A stretch of 64,000 bases of DNA from contig CM042038.1 in NCBI GenBank assembly GCA_023525975.1, positions 11,665,272 through 11,729,271 of the forward strand, given 5' to 3'. The translations under genes were made by a program, and so were the position numbers. Each line of letters opens with the position of its first letter. Position 1 is the stretch's first letter. The notes below the pieces were generated by a model. It was not told the origin of the DNA and did no database searches. It was given only the letters and a program-made list of their open reading frames with translations. This document shows, in pieces, positions 11,671-23,059 of the stretch. The DNA is from Smallanthus sonchifolius (Eukaryota; Streptophyta; Magnoliopsida; Asterales; Asteraceae).

Positions 11671-11969
11671 GAGCATTCACATCTGATTCTGTATATGTTT
11701 GTGAGTGGGTTCTATATATTTTAAGGAGTGGTTTAAATTGATTGTAAGTGGAGGATAGATAAAAGTATAAATTTTGTGTATATTTGTGAAAACAATGTTC
11801 ACCTGTATAAATGTTTTAGTATTTTTGGAAAGTGTTTGTGAGTGGAGGAGAGATAAAAGTTAATGATAGAGATATAAAAAAGTATTATTTAATTAAAAAG
11901 TATAGAAAAAATGTAGTGATTTTTAGTGTAATTATAAGAATAAAGATAAGGAACGGGTTGTGAATACTC
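11671..11969. mobile_element. PIF/Harbinger-type MITE (family also at 36188 and 48131)
   Basis: Terminal inverted repeat GAGCATTCAC... / ...GTGAATACTC, flanked by TAA on both sides (11668-11670 and 11970-11972), the 3-bp TWA target duplication of PIF/Harbinger elements. Interior words TATTTTAAGGAGTGG and GTGAGTGGAGGAGAG are shared with the copies at 36188-36444 and 48131-48392. Confidence 0.8.
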
Positions 11970-11972
11970 TAA

Positions 11973-12203
11973 CGTCGACCGAAAATTGAACCCCTACAGG
12001 ATATTACAACTTAAATCTGGTACGACCCTACAGGGTTACTGACTCGACCGAAACTGAACCCCGATTAGATGTAAATGAAGGGCGAATATATTATTCATTC
12101 ACACGATTTAGAGACAGATTTTGGGTTAGGTTCAGGATCTACCGCTGTTTATGAACCAAATCGAGCGGATCTTTGCTCGTGCTTGGTACGTTTACAATCG
12201 AAT
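11973..12203. other. Intergenic host sequence of LTR A
   Basis: Short stretch rich in CGACCGAAACTGAACCCC-like words, resembling terminal regions of old DNA transposons. No gene. Confidence 0.4.
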
Positions 12204-14663
12204 TGTGACATCCGGCACTTTCAGGTTAACTCCGTTAACTCAAACCTCGTTAATTCAAACATTATCCATTGTAAACTCGGTTATTCCAGTTAGTCGCACG
12301 TGCATTGCATTTAATTAAGTTAATTAAATGTGTCAGTTATTTCACACACAACGGCAATCCATAGAATTACCGGATCACACTCGAGTCTAACCCGGAACTT
12401 TGGTGATTAATTAAGATAAATATTTCAAATATTTAATAATTTATATTTAATATAAATTATGTGAATTTTATGTGATTTCATGAATTTACGTGAATTATGT
12501 GAATATTATGGTTATCGTACGTGCTTATCGTGTATTAATCGTACTTAATATTTTTATAAATATTAGAGTTTTATAAAAATAAAAATAAAAAATTGTTAAT
12601 TATTAATTAGGTGTTATTTAATTAATTAGAGTTTATGGGCCTTAATTAAACCTGAAGCTCATAATTCATTAAACCCATCCATCCATGTATAAAAGGGAAA
12701 TTATAAAATTTTAAAACCTAATTCCCTTTTTTGTGTTGTGGCCGTCGACCCCCCCACCCCCTCTTTCTCTCTTTGAGCCGCGACACTCAAGCCACCCAAC
12801 CCACATCGATCGAGCTCCAATCGTGAAACCGGAAGTGGATACGTGCTAGTCTAGACATTCCTAACGTTCCTACGTAAGTCGTTTTATTGAAATCCGTAGT
12901 TATTTCATTATTATTTTTGAGATCGAAACCCTAGATTATCCAAACTTAATGATTTCGAAATATGATAATGAATTAGTTAATTGTTTGATATTGTTGTATC
13001 GTATTGGTGATTTTATGAAAATATGTGAAACCCTAGTTTCCATACGAAGTGTAAATTGAGATTTGTTGATTATGTGAAGTATAGGAATTGAATGCTAGAC
13101 GTGAATTATGATTAATATAGTTGTAATTATATTAGTTGAAAGATTTGGGATTGATTAGACGTGTTAATTAAAACGTGTAATGGATGACTTACTAAAAGAG
13201 CAAACTTTGTTGAAAGATGATTTTTGAATGTGAGGTTTCTTGACGTGCATGACATTATTAAATGATACTAGTATGTTATTATGAAGGTAATGAAGCTTGT
13301 TAAAGTGTTGTTGAAATATAAATAGCATGTTTAGATCATAGGTTACTAAAAGTAGAAACTTTTGTGATTTGAAACTTGATGTCTAAACTTAATGATGTGT
13401 GTTATGGTAATCTGTTATGTATTAGCATGTGTAGATAGATATGGAATGATGATACAAACGTGTTATAGATAATGTGATTCATTTGAAAGCAAACATGAGT
13501 TTATATATATTTTTAAAAAAATAATAAATTAATGTAACGTGTATTGTTGACGTAGTTTGCCATGCTAAATTATGACTTAGGTAGCATGAAACGTGAATTA
13601 TTTGTGTGCTAAGCGTGTTGTTATACAAGTCAAACATTTAATCACTAAACGGGTCACCAACGAGTCGTCGAATCAAACTTGGTCAAACTTAGTCAAACTT
13701 GGTCACACTTAGTAAAACTTGGCCAAACTTAGTCAAACATTTTCTAAACACTTAAACAATAGTATTGTTTGGATACTAAGGGTTCGTGTCAACTTGCACA
13801 AACACACACTTATAAACCGATGTTTATAGGTGGTAGTTAGTCGTCAAGCATTCTAAGTTCGCTTTCTTTCGCACGCACTCTAAGGTGAGTTTCACGGCCC
13901 CTTTTCTTATGATTTAAACTTGGGGAGAAAAATGGGTACGAACATTTAGATTTTACATTCCAATTATATCACTTGTTGTACTAAGCGCAAACATATCATG
14001 CAAGTCCTTACTTATCGAACCGTTTAATATATGGGATAGCGAGGTGATCTTGAGTAGTACTACTGGGCATTAACAAGCCCCACCCGCGTTAGTCGCGCTA
14101 ACACGATAGGTTGTCGAACGGGTGTAACATTGACCTAAACATTTACCATTGATTATGATAGTCATGGTAGGAGGCAGTTCAAACATAAACAGTTAGCTTC
14201 GGTGTCGAAACGCTTTAGTAACATGTAATTAGGTTGGGTACCTATGATATAAATTGTAAATGGTTTTATCTAGTAAACTTTACAAATATTGAAACCTATG
14301 AACTCACCAACCTAGTGTTGACACGTTTTAGCATGTTTTCTCATGTCATTAAGGTACAAGCACAAGCTAAGGCATGCATGCATTCGAAGTCCATCATTTT
14401 CAAACTACTATTTATTTTATTTATGGTTGAATTATTTATTTTTGGCGCGACTGTTTTAGCGCATGCTTTTCGTTTAACTTTTCGCTTCCGCAGTCTTACA
14501 TTAAATCAGTGTTTTCATTACTAGTGTTGCATCGTGACTATGAGCAATACTAGTGGTTTTTATTAAACTCATATAGAGTCGTTCAACGTAACTAATGACT
14601 GAGATCCTGGTATGTCACGCTCCTAACGGTAAAACTCTGTTAGTGAATTTTGGGGGTGTGACA
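12204..14663 (+). mobile_element. Solo LTR A, Ty3/gypsy-like (2.46 kb)
   Basis: Begins TGTGACATCCGGCAC and ends GGGGGTGTGACA, flanked by CGAAT and CGAAC (5-bp target duplication with one mismatch). A TATAAAAG box lies at 12688-12695. It shares with LTRs B and C the blocks AGTAGTACTACTGG, CCCGCGTTAGTCGCGCTAAC, TTCGCTTCCGC and GACTGAGATCCTGGT. A splice-donor-like AAG|GTGAGTTTCAC occurs at 13885; the matching acceptor position near 14343 reads TCTCAT instead of TCTCAG, so it is broken in this copy. No internal coding region or second LTR, so it is a solo LTR. Confidence 0.85.
13671..13740 (+). repeat. 10-bp tandem repeat in LTR A
   Basis: Seven near-copies of (G/A)GTCAAACTT in exact 10-base register, with alternate units beginning G and A. 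The corresponding place in LTR B (57892-57933, minus) has about four units, so copy number differs between family members. Confidence 0.85.
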
Positions 14664-14668
14664 CGAAC

Positions 14669-14915
14669 TGAGTCGATCGGCTCGTCTACAAGCCGAGCCG
14701 AAACCGAAACGAGCATATTTCCGAGCATTTTTCAAACGAGTTCGAGCGAGTTTCGAGCGTCAAGTATTTTAGACAGCCTTACCAGGATCTACTTAGAAGA
14801 GAGAGATATAGACCAGATTTGAACCCCGTCATGTTGTGTCTCTGGATGTTCTTCATAGATCATAATAAGAATCAAGAAAAGATAATAAAAATCATGTTTT
14901 TATGTACTTCACAAA
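14669..14915. other. Spacer between LTR A and LTR F
   Basis: Contains GAGCCGAAACC and CGAGTTCGAGCGAG words typical of MITE-derived DNA, then AT-rich DNA ending in ACAAA, the left target duplication of LTR F. No gene. Confidence 0.45.
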
Positions 14916-16104
14916 TGTCACACCCCCAATATTAATTCACTTAATAAATAAATAAATAAATAAGGGTTGCAACGATCGGTAACATTACACAACAGCGGAA
15001 GCTAAATAAAGACTTCTAAAGTGTCAAACATCATTACAGAAACTAAAAGAATACATAGACCTAAAGTCATATAAGTCTAAATTGACTTGACGTTCAGCGA
15101 CCATATGTCTTCGTCTTCTAAGGTCTTAATCCAAAAGATTAACCTATTCCAACCGTGCCATCGGTGTGAATTTCCTGAAAAACATACTTGAAAGTGTCAA
15201 CACAAAGGTTGGTGAGTTCACAGGTTTAGTTGGTTCATTGTAAATTAGTTTTCCTTGAAAACACTGATATCGTATACGTGGCCGTACTATAAAACCGTTT
15301 TTCCGTAAACCTTAAAAATGTGTTTATGGGCTTAATATAGAACCGTTTTCCTCGAAAACATGTGATGACTTCTTAGTCATAAAGTGAGTCGTTTTCCCCA
15401 ATGAAAACAAGTGATGACTTATCAGTCATGAAATGAGTTTAAACCCGTGTTAAGCCCTCTTTAATGATAAGATCGTTAACCAAAACAATTGTTCCAATTG
15501 TTTGTAAATTGTCCCAAGTGTTTGTAAATTGTTCCAATTGTATATGATAAACAAAACAAGTGATGTTGACCCCATTTGTAAACTAGCTAGGAGTACAAAT
15601 AAATGTTCATACATGAGGCGTAACCAAACCATGACAATTGTTCATTTGCCCCTCTCATTTGTTATCAGATGCTATGCGGCCATAAATCCTCCAGATTGCG
15701 GTTAGCGCGACTAACCATGACCGGGGGACGTCACTCCCCATAGTACTATTCATAGGACCCTAGGCTACAGTGTCACACCCCGACCGATGGCGGAATCATC
15801 GAGGCGGACAATGTGATGATTGTTCAAAAGCACATGATAGCTAATGGTTGCATAATTCATTAATTAAGTTTAAAGACAACAAGATCCAAATACAATACAT
15901 TCCAAATAACCTAGTCTAGTTCAAAACATTGATTTATTTAACTAGGTCCATAGTTCTTAAGTGGAGAATCTTCGGCAAGTAGTCACATATCCAAACCTGA
16001 AACATTATTTAAATCAAGTGTCAACTAAAAAGTTGGTGAGTACATATGTTTAGTATTTCCTGTAAATAGTAGTTGTAAATCGTTTTGCAACTCATTGTTT
16101 ATAT

Positions 16105-19009
16105 TGTGACAACCCGACTTTTCAGGTTAACTCGGTTAGTAAATCCTGTTAACTTCCTGTTAAAAACCTAACTCCGTTAGCTAATCCAGTTAAATTCAAA
16201 CTCCAGGGACTAATTCTGGTAATGTTTAATCTCAAACCTTAGGGGCTGGTCCTGCGAAATTGTAAAACTCGATTTATTGACTTCCAAAGTCAACAGTCAA
16301 AGAAAAACGAATTTGTTGACTTTTGAAAAGTCAAACCCGTAACCATAGTGACTCAAATCCGATTATCTTGATCTTGTCGATTGAAATTCGTAACCGAAAT
16401 CGATTTCAATGATAATCACAATCATCATGGAACATTCAATCTCAGTTAATTCGCCGAATTAAACACAATTATGGTGATTCATAGCATAACCGTCGACTTC
16501 ACCATTTCTATTCTCGAATTCGCTTCAATTTGATTACTACAATCGAAATTGACAGTCTGCACTCCTAAACCGAGCCCTTCTAAAGCCACTTCACACGCCA
16601 TTTTGACCAGAAAGACAGTCGCGGTCACCGGAGTTCGAATTCGGTCGTGGTCGAAACGGTGGCACTCGATCTCCATCAATTCAAGTCGCATACTGGTAAT
16701 TCCTTGCACGATCACTTTCGTTTCAATCTCTAGAATAAAAGCCCTATGCTAATTAGGGTGCACATTATCAGAATCATCATGATCCTAATTCTAGGGTTCA
16801 TCGCAACCCGTTTTGATCGAACTCTACCCTGGACCCATTTTCAATTCAATTAAATCATACTATTAGTTTCGCAATTCTCATTCTAATGAAAGCCCTATGA
16901 TAATTGTAACAAACAACATCAATTTTGTCAAGATCCGTAATCTAGGGTTTGTTCTTAAAACATTTTGGGGGTTTTGATCTTAACGACGATCTCAATGAAA
17001 TTAATTTAAATAAGTGTTTTCGCAATGTTCTATTAAGTAAAAACCCTATGAATCCAACCATTTTTAACATCGAATTCAACTGAATTGATTCTGGGTTCAT
17101 ACCTAGGGTTTCGATTCTTATTTCTGTAATTAAACGATCCTAAACTTGCTAGATTTACAATTAAACGAGTTCACTAATTCGCAATACCCTGTACTACAAA
17201 ACCCCTATGCACTTGCGTTCAATCGTGATCGAAATCGATGGGGATTAGGGGTGGTTTGATTCGGATCGCGACTAAGAGTAGAAGGGAGGGGGTTTGGAAT
17301 CGTTAAAACCATTTCAGAAGCTTCCTTGTCATGAAACACTAGCCAGCCGAGATGGTTAAGACTTAATGCCTATACGCAGGAGACCCGGGTTCGAAACCGG
17401 TCTCCTGCAAACATTTTTTTGGGCATTTTCCTTAGAATATTCTTATATATTTCAAACCCTATATTGTTATATTAATATATTAACGTGTTTTAGCTTCGGA
17501 AACAACCCGTAGGCTCGGGTTTGGTATTATAACCTATTTTTAATATTATTACCCACTTATAAAATAATATATTTATATTATTTTTAACCCGTAACTCCTA
17601 TTATAAAATAATATATATATTTATATATTATTTCGTCTCGTTTATTAATCTCGTGTAACGTTTCAAACTAATTAATAATATAATTATTTACTCACGTTTA
17701 TTATCTCGAATAAAAATAATATATTTATTATTTTATCACGTAAATGATTATCGTATATTCCCTACGAGTTCAAAAATAGTATATATGTTATATTATTTTC
17801 TTGGATCGTTATTAAATGATACAAACACATAAATTTAATTAATATTATTCGTATTAGAGACGTTCGACACGTAACGCATTTATCTTAATTATTATATCAA
17901 GAAACCAAATTTCTCGTAGACACGTTCGTCTACCCGTTGATCCTTAGAATGTTTTAAGACGTTCTAATCTTCCGTGTCGTCGTCACAAATCTCATATGTC
18001 CCTAACTTATGTGTTTATAATTCTAGGGCATACGTAAGCCGTGCAGGCTAACACTTGAGATTTCAAATCTCATACTTGTGTGACACTACCTACTACGCAA
18101 CGCAGGTGAGTTTCACGACCCCTTTTTACCTGTTTTACTATTGGGGGAGAAACATGCTTACACACAAACGTATTTTACATGTTTTCCTGTTGAGGAAGAA
18201 ACAAACATGAAACACCTATTATCATACTTTTATTTGTTTTCCCCGTGGGGGAGAAACAGGTACGCAAGCAAATATTGTTTTTCCCGCCAGGGGAGAAAAC
18301 ATGACGCAACTATTTGATTATGGTACTTTATATGATATCACTGTTGAGACTAGGCGTAACATGCTATCACAGAAAGTCCTCATCTTATTTCGAACCGTTA
18401 ATATGGATCTTAGCGAGGTAATGTTTAGTAGTACTACTGGGTTTGACAAATCCCACCCGCGTTAGTCGCGCTAACTCGATTGGATATCGAACGGGTGAAA
18501 TGTTAGCCTACTCACATGTGCTAGAGTTGATAGACCTGGCAGGAGGCATACAAACACAGTCAGCTTCGGTTGCGAGCGCTTTAGTAAAACATGAACATAG
18601 GTTAGCTACCTATAGATATGCATATTGAAAGAACATAATCTGGCAAACATACTCTTATTGTAAACTTGAAACCTGTGAACTCACCAACCTCGTGTTGACA
18701 CTTTTTCTTACATGTTTTCTCAGGTCGCTTTGGCACAGGTTGCGCACTTAGGACATGCATGGAGTCCTACTGTCATATCATTCATTTCAAATACTTTAAA
18801 CAGTTTATTTAATTACATTAATCGACGCTTGTTGCGTGTAATTACTTTTGATTTCATATTAACGTTTACGCTTCCGCATTAACTCTGAACTTTTATGTTT
18901 TGACATTTCAAGTCCCATATAGTGTCGTTTGATGTAACTAATGACTGAGATCCTGGTGTGTCACCTTCCAAACGGTAAAACTCCGTTAGTGGAAATTGGG
19001 GGTGTGACA
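16105..19009 (+). mobile_element. Solo LTR C nested in D (2.9 kb)
   Basis: Begins TGTGACAACCCGACTT and ends GGGGGTGTGACA with TATAT on both sides (16100-16104, 19010-19014). Conserved leader blocks: donor CGCAG|GTGAGTTTCACGACCCC at 18106, AGTAGTACTACTGGG and CCCGCGTTAGTCGCGCTAAC near 18430-18475, GTGTTGACAC branch-like motif near 18693, and acceptor TGTTTTCTCAG|GTCGC at 18722-18723. The 3' end block GAGATCCTGGTGTGTC is shared with A and B. It interrupts D and is therefore younger than D. Confidence 0.88.
17341..17411 (+). other. tRNA-like / pol III promoter-like segment inside LTR C
   Basis: GCCGAGATGGTTAAGAC resembles an A box, and GGGTTCGAAACC a B box about 45 bases later. Flanking GCAGGAGACC and GGTCTCCTGC form a perfect 10-bp stem around the B box. 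A T-run follows at about 17413. It does not make a full cloverleaf that I can draw, so I call it tRNA-like, perhaps an old SINE head. Confidence 0.5.
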
Positions 19010-20056
19010 TATATTGTTAATCATAGTATGTAGGATGTAACATTTATTTAATCACAATTCAAACCGAGTTTGACGCGCTTGAACAGAGCACAACAGCTAA
19101 GTCCGGTATGTTTGAATATAGTTACCCACTACATCCGATATGATTGAATATAACACGCGGTTATATCCGAGTATGCAGTAATAAACACCCTAACCGGGTG
19201 GGCTGGTCAGGCACAATAGATCTATCAATATTACAGTTGGTTGTCTTGTGTTAAATGTATGTACATCCAAAGAATAAGCATATAGTCTCATGTATAACAC
19301 GTATAAACAATGTGAGTAGCATGTATAATGTTTCACCCCAAAACGTATGAAAATGTAAAATAGGGGCTATGTAACTCACCTTGCTAGCGGGTATTTTTCC
19401 ACGCGTGTAGGTGATAAGTATGTGGAAGCCTAAGCACGTTGATGCCCTATGTAGACAACTGGGTATTATTGTATGCGTATTGGTGTGTATTTGTATTTAA
19501 ATGTATATAGGCTTTAATATAATCTTCCTAACTATTTATTTGTATAAAGTATGGAAATAGAATGATAATAGTTTTTGTAAAACTTTAACTTATGAGTATA
19601 TATATATATATTGTTTTAAACAAATATTGTTATATTTAATGTATTTATATAAAAAAATATAACAAAATAAAAGAAAAGTCTTTATTTGACTAATTATGTT
19701 GATATTCAGAATTTAAACAAGTTTATTAAAAACAATTGCTAGATTTATAAAAATGAGACATTTTACATATTAAATGTATTTTAATAAGTTTATAAAAATG
19801 TTACAAGATTTATAAAAATATAGGACATTTTATATATAAAAATGTGTTTAAATAAGTTTATAAAAATATTATAAGATTTATAAAAATTGGAATAGTTTAT
19901 AGATAAAAAGATTGTTTAATTGATTTCAAAATAAACGAACGATCAAACCGACTCGTTTTAGTCTTTAGTGTATAAAAATAATATTAAAATAAGTTAAGAT
20001 AATTAAATAAAATAAAAAAAATGAAAACAGAAGCAAAATGGGGTTGGGCCGGAGGC

Positions 20057-20125
20057 CGGAAGGTTCGAACCCGCGACCTCAGCCTCGGACACACACACGC
20101 ATTACCAGCCGGGCTACTGCCCATC
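20057..20125 (-). other. tRNA-like / pol III promoter-like segment inside LTR D
   Basis: On the minus strand, GTAGCCCGGCTGGTAATGCG (A-box-like) is followed by GCGGGTTCGAACC (B-box-like). It is in sense orientation to LTR D and about 0.7 kb before D's predicted splice donor, the same relative place as the tRNA-like segment of LTR C, although the two sequences differ. Confidence 0.45.
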
Positions 20126-21469
20126 GCTGGTTATGTGTGTAACGGATAAATTAAATACACAAGGGCAAATCAGGTCGCTGGACCTCGGTGACCGGCAAAC
20201 CGTGTCCGAGGACACTGGGTTTGCCCGGTAACTCTCGTGCGATTGCCGTGATTTCGAGTTGGATTGTTTACCAGGGATTAATAGAAGGTAGTGGAGTCGA
20301 TTTGAGGCTCGAACCACGTTGTGATGGGTCTGGTCGGCACAGTTTTGAAACTCGAAAATGTCAAAAGTGGAATTCGATTCCTGTGTGGAATTAGCTTCCG
20401 AAATCCTGGTCACAGCTTCACTCAGGGACGACGAAAGTGATGGTATCCTCAATTTGGTGCGAGAGCAGGTGGAAGGATGCAGGGCCGACAATGGTCATTT
20501 ATAGGCGAGCTTGATTTCTATGTTAGAACGTGCAATTGGGCATGTCCCGACATTGGTCTGAACGAGACGAAACTAACCAGACAATCGACACGCGTGGAGG
20601 TGGCCTGTTGAGCGCGAATTCGATCGTGGGTTTTTCGGCCACCAACAGGATCAGTCGATCCCTATGTTTAATCGACAAATTTATCGAGGGCTTTTGTTCG
20701 CGTGGGGACGACGAGGCCAGAGAAGTTTTTGTCGGCTGTTGAGGTGCAGGGAACAGCCCTGTCGGGAGTCGCCGGAAAAAGACTTTGGACCGCCGGACAA
20801 TCGAAGGGGGTGACCGGATAATCGAATTGGAATTTGACAGTTTTAGTCCCTGGAGTTTGGTTTGACTTATTTTAACCCTTGAAATAAATACGGATGGGTC
20901 TTTGTACTTTAACTTGTCCAGGAATGGTCCCTCGACAGATTTCAGTTTTTGTAACCTTCTAGTTTGATTAATTACAAAACAACCCTTGAACTTTTATTTA
21001 ACTAAATTAATTTAATTTCTTTTAAATAAAATTAATTTAAAAATGTTTTTATAAACTTTTTTTTTTATTATTATAAATAATTTTTATAAAAGTTATTTAT
21101 CTTATTTAAATAGATTCTTTTATTAAATATGCAACTTTTAAAATTTAGATTTTATATAAAATTTTACATAAGTTTTTAAAACTTATAAAATTTTAATTAA
21201 TTTATATTCGTGAAATAAAATACCTAATCGTATAAAACTAAATAAAACTCTTACACTTTATTAAAATAGGAGATGATTACACGATAAATATAACACAAGT
21301 GCGTGAATGAAAATCCGAAACGTCACATACAGTTAATGGTTACTAAATTGTTCCAGGGGACTTTAGTGAGCTTGTAACATCCCAAAATGACGAAAAATAA
21401 AGTTAACGAGTGCAAGCGGGCCGAAGTCGGGCCGGGTCAGTCGCGAACCGGGCTTGGGGAGGTTTCCCC

Positions 21470-21478
21470 TATAAATAG
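21470..21478 (+). promoter_or_regulatory. TATA box of element E 5' LTR
   Basis: TATAAATAG after a C-run (CCCCTATAAATAGTCC), about 100 bases into the LTR. Transcription would begin near 21500. An identical box is in the 3' LTR at 27823-27831. Confidence 0.75.
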
Positions 21479-21832
21479 TCCAAGGCACTCATTCTTCTGC
21501 TCTTTGACATTCTAGAGAGAGAAAACCGTAGAGAGAGAAAGTGTCGGAATCGCACAAGATTGCACCCGCTAGTGTCTCCTGCACTCGTGAAGAGAACCTC
21601 CAAAGCGGAATCGCCATCCAGGTAACCATTCGAGCTAAATCTGAGTTTTTAGTTCGTTTTTGGGTTTTCGGGTCTTGGGTGAAAATCGGACGTTTTTGTG
21701 GATGAAACTGAAAGATAATCATAGAATCGAATTCCTTAATGGAAAACGAACGTTTTGGATGCAACATGTTCGGGATCTTGACATGATCAGACCCGAAATG
21801 CGAAAGTTAGGGTTTTCGCGAAGAACAGGTCG

Positions 21833-22018
21833 TGCGCACTTGCTAAGTGCGCACGGAGCAGGTCCTGCGCACTTGCTAAGTGCGCAGGAGGAGGAACCTG
21901 CGCACTTGCTAAATGCGCAGGAGGAAGGACCTGCGCACTTGCTAAGTGCGCAGGAGGCAGAGTCTGCGCACTTGCTAAGTGCGCAGGCAGCAGGGTCTGC
22001 GCACTTGCTAAGTGCGCA
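21833..22018 (+). repeat. Array of six 33-bp hairpin units in the 5' LTR of E
   Basis: Six units start exactly 33 bases apart (21833, 21866, 21899, 21932, 21965, 21998). Each has 9-nt arms TGCGCACTT and AAGTGCGCA around loop GCT; the third unit has one arm mismatch (AAATGCGCA). Spacers of 12 bases vary (GGAGGAGGAACC-like) while the palindromes do not. Both strands are open in the relevant frame, giving an 11-residue repeat with core AHLLSAQ inside a 142-codon frame (21660-22088). The array repeats at 28186-28371 in the 3' LTR without change. Confidence 0.95.
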
Positions 22019-22167
22019 GACATCAGACTGGTTAAGTAAAGTTAGTATGTTTAGAAGGGTTAAACCGTTAGAGTCGGTAATGGTCTGATGTGTATGTAAC
22101 TACTCAATTCAGATCGTACGTGAATTCGTTGGACCTTCGTTTAGGACAACCGAGACTAGCTTATCAG

Positions 22168-23059
22168 GTGAGTTCTAGAAGCCCTCTTTTAAATGTTTTT
22201 ATATAATGTTTTCGGGCTGGTGTGTACACGTATGAAATGTTGTTTTATAAAATGATTTTTATGAAACTACGTTTACGAAAGGAAATGATTTGGAACGAAG
22301 GATTTATGGAAAGAAAGTTTATGAACGGAATGTTTACGAACGAATGTTATAAAGAAATGGTTTAATGAAAAGGTAAAGGGTTTTGAAAGTGAAGGAAAGG
22401 TTTTATGAAAAGAAAACAAAAAGGGGCAAAGGTTTTAAAGAAGTCATTACAAATCTAATCTGTCGAATGAATGGAATTGACGAATGAAGTCTGGGAATGT
22501 GATTCCCAGCCTTGTGGTAGATTATGGACAGCGAGCCATAATTACCACAAGAACAACATGGGCAATGTCTTTGTGGCATGTCAATGGTTTTGATGTTGTA
22601 CAACTGGTAAAGGGAGTAACGACGGTTACTCGGGTGATGACGATCATCCTAAGCGAACGAGGTAATGGGAAATCAATGACGGCGATACGTAACGGTTGAT
22701 TTCCAAAGGAAAGATGCGTGTTGGGCAATGACGGCGATACGTAACGGTTGACCCAACGTAGTGGTATGGTTGTGGCAATGACGGCGATACGTAACGGTTG
22801 CCCACAACATTAAAAGTTCCTACGGGGACATAGAGACGCGTAACGATACAGATTTAGATAATAATGTATGACTTAAATGAATGTTAATGTTTTAAACAAA
22901 TGATTGTGTTTAAATATGCGAAGGTTTACGAATGAAAGGCCCTGTTTTCTTATACGAATGTTAAACCCTATTGAATGTTTGAATGATGAACCATTTCTTA
23001 AAACGAACGAAAACTAGAACTCACCAGCGTAGCTGACGTTTTTAAGTGTACACATTCAG
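22168..23059 (+). other. Predicted leader intron of element E
   Basis: Donor TATCAG|GTGAGTTCTAG at 22168 and acceptor TACACATTCAG|GTTAAGG ending at 23059, with a CTGAC branch-site match near 23032. The same donor-branch-acceptor layout is seen in LTRs B, C, D and F, and in A with a broken acceptor. The predicted intron of 892 nt contains the hairpin cluster at 22491-22808. It is repeated in the 3' LTR at 28521-29460. Splicing is inferred, not observed. Confidence 0.6.
22491..22808 (+). repeat. Cluster of eight hairpins in the 5' LTR of E, three sharing one loop
   Basis: Successive inverted repeats: 22491-22509 (CTGGGAAT/ATTCCCAG), 22511-22551 (CTTGTGGTA/TACCACAAG enclosing ATTATGG/CCATAAT), 22553-22599 (ACAACAT/ATGTTGT), 22615-22630 (AGTAAC/GTTACT) and 22636-22648 (GATGA/TCATC). 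Then come three units with the same 23-nt loop (starts AATGACGGCG, ends GTAACGGTT) but different stems: GGAAATC/GATTTCC, GTTGGG/CCCAAC and GTTGTGG/CCACAAC. Loops lie at 22675-22697, 22727-22749 and 22777-22799. Confidence 0.9.

Larger units (their letters stand above)
15771..21327 (-). mobile_element. Solo LTR D nested in F, itself split by C
   Basis: Left end TGTCACACCCCGACCG, right end CGTCACA, flanked by TACAG at 15766-15770 and 21328-21332. Without C it is about 2.65 kb. On the minus strand a CCTATAAATGACC TATA-like box lies at 20505-20493. Donor AAG|GTGAGTTACATAGCCCC has its GT at 19379-19378. The acceptor ATGTTTCAG|GTTTGG is at 15998-15997, about 30 bases after a GTTGACAC motif. No protein-coding domain is seen. 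Confidence 0.85.

Noticed and set aside
12204..14663. Element A as a MITE or Helitron
   Set aside because: TG...CA ends, a 5-bp duplication, a TATA box and blocks shared with LTRs point to a solo LTR; no terminal inverted repeats beyond a few bases.
17341..17411. Functional tRNA gene in LTR C
   Set aside because: A-box and B-box-like motifs are present, but I cannot pair a proper acceptor stem and anticodon arm.
20057..20125. Functional tRNA gene in LTR D
   Set aside because: Same reason; the B box is good but no cloverleaf can be drawn.
21833..22018. Regular repeats with variable spacers, resembling a CRISPR array
   Set aside because: The 33-base periodicity has 12-base spacers, too short for CRISPR, and lies within an LTR of a plant retrotransposon duplicated in its other LTR.
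21660..22088. Open frame of 142 codons with AHLLSAQ repeats as a protein gene
   Set aside because: The open frame is a by-product of phased palindromes (the opposite strand is open too) and lies in an LTR. Kept only as a possible upstream peptide.
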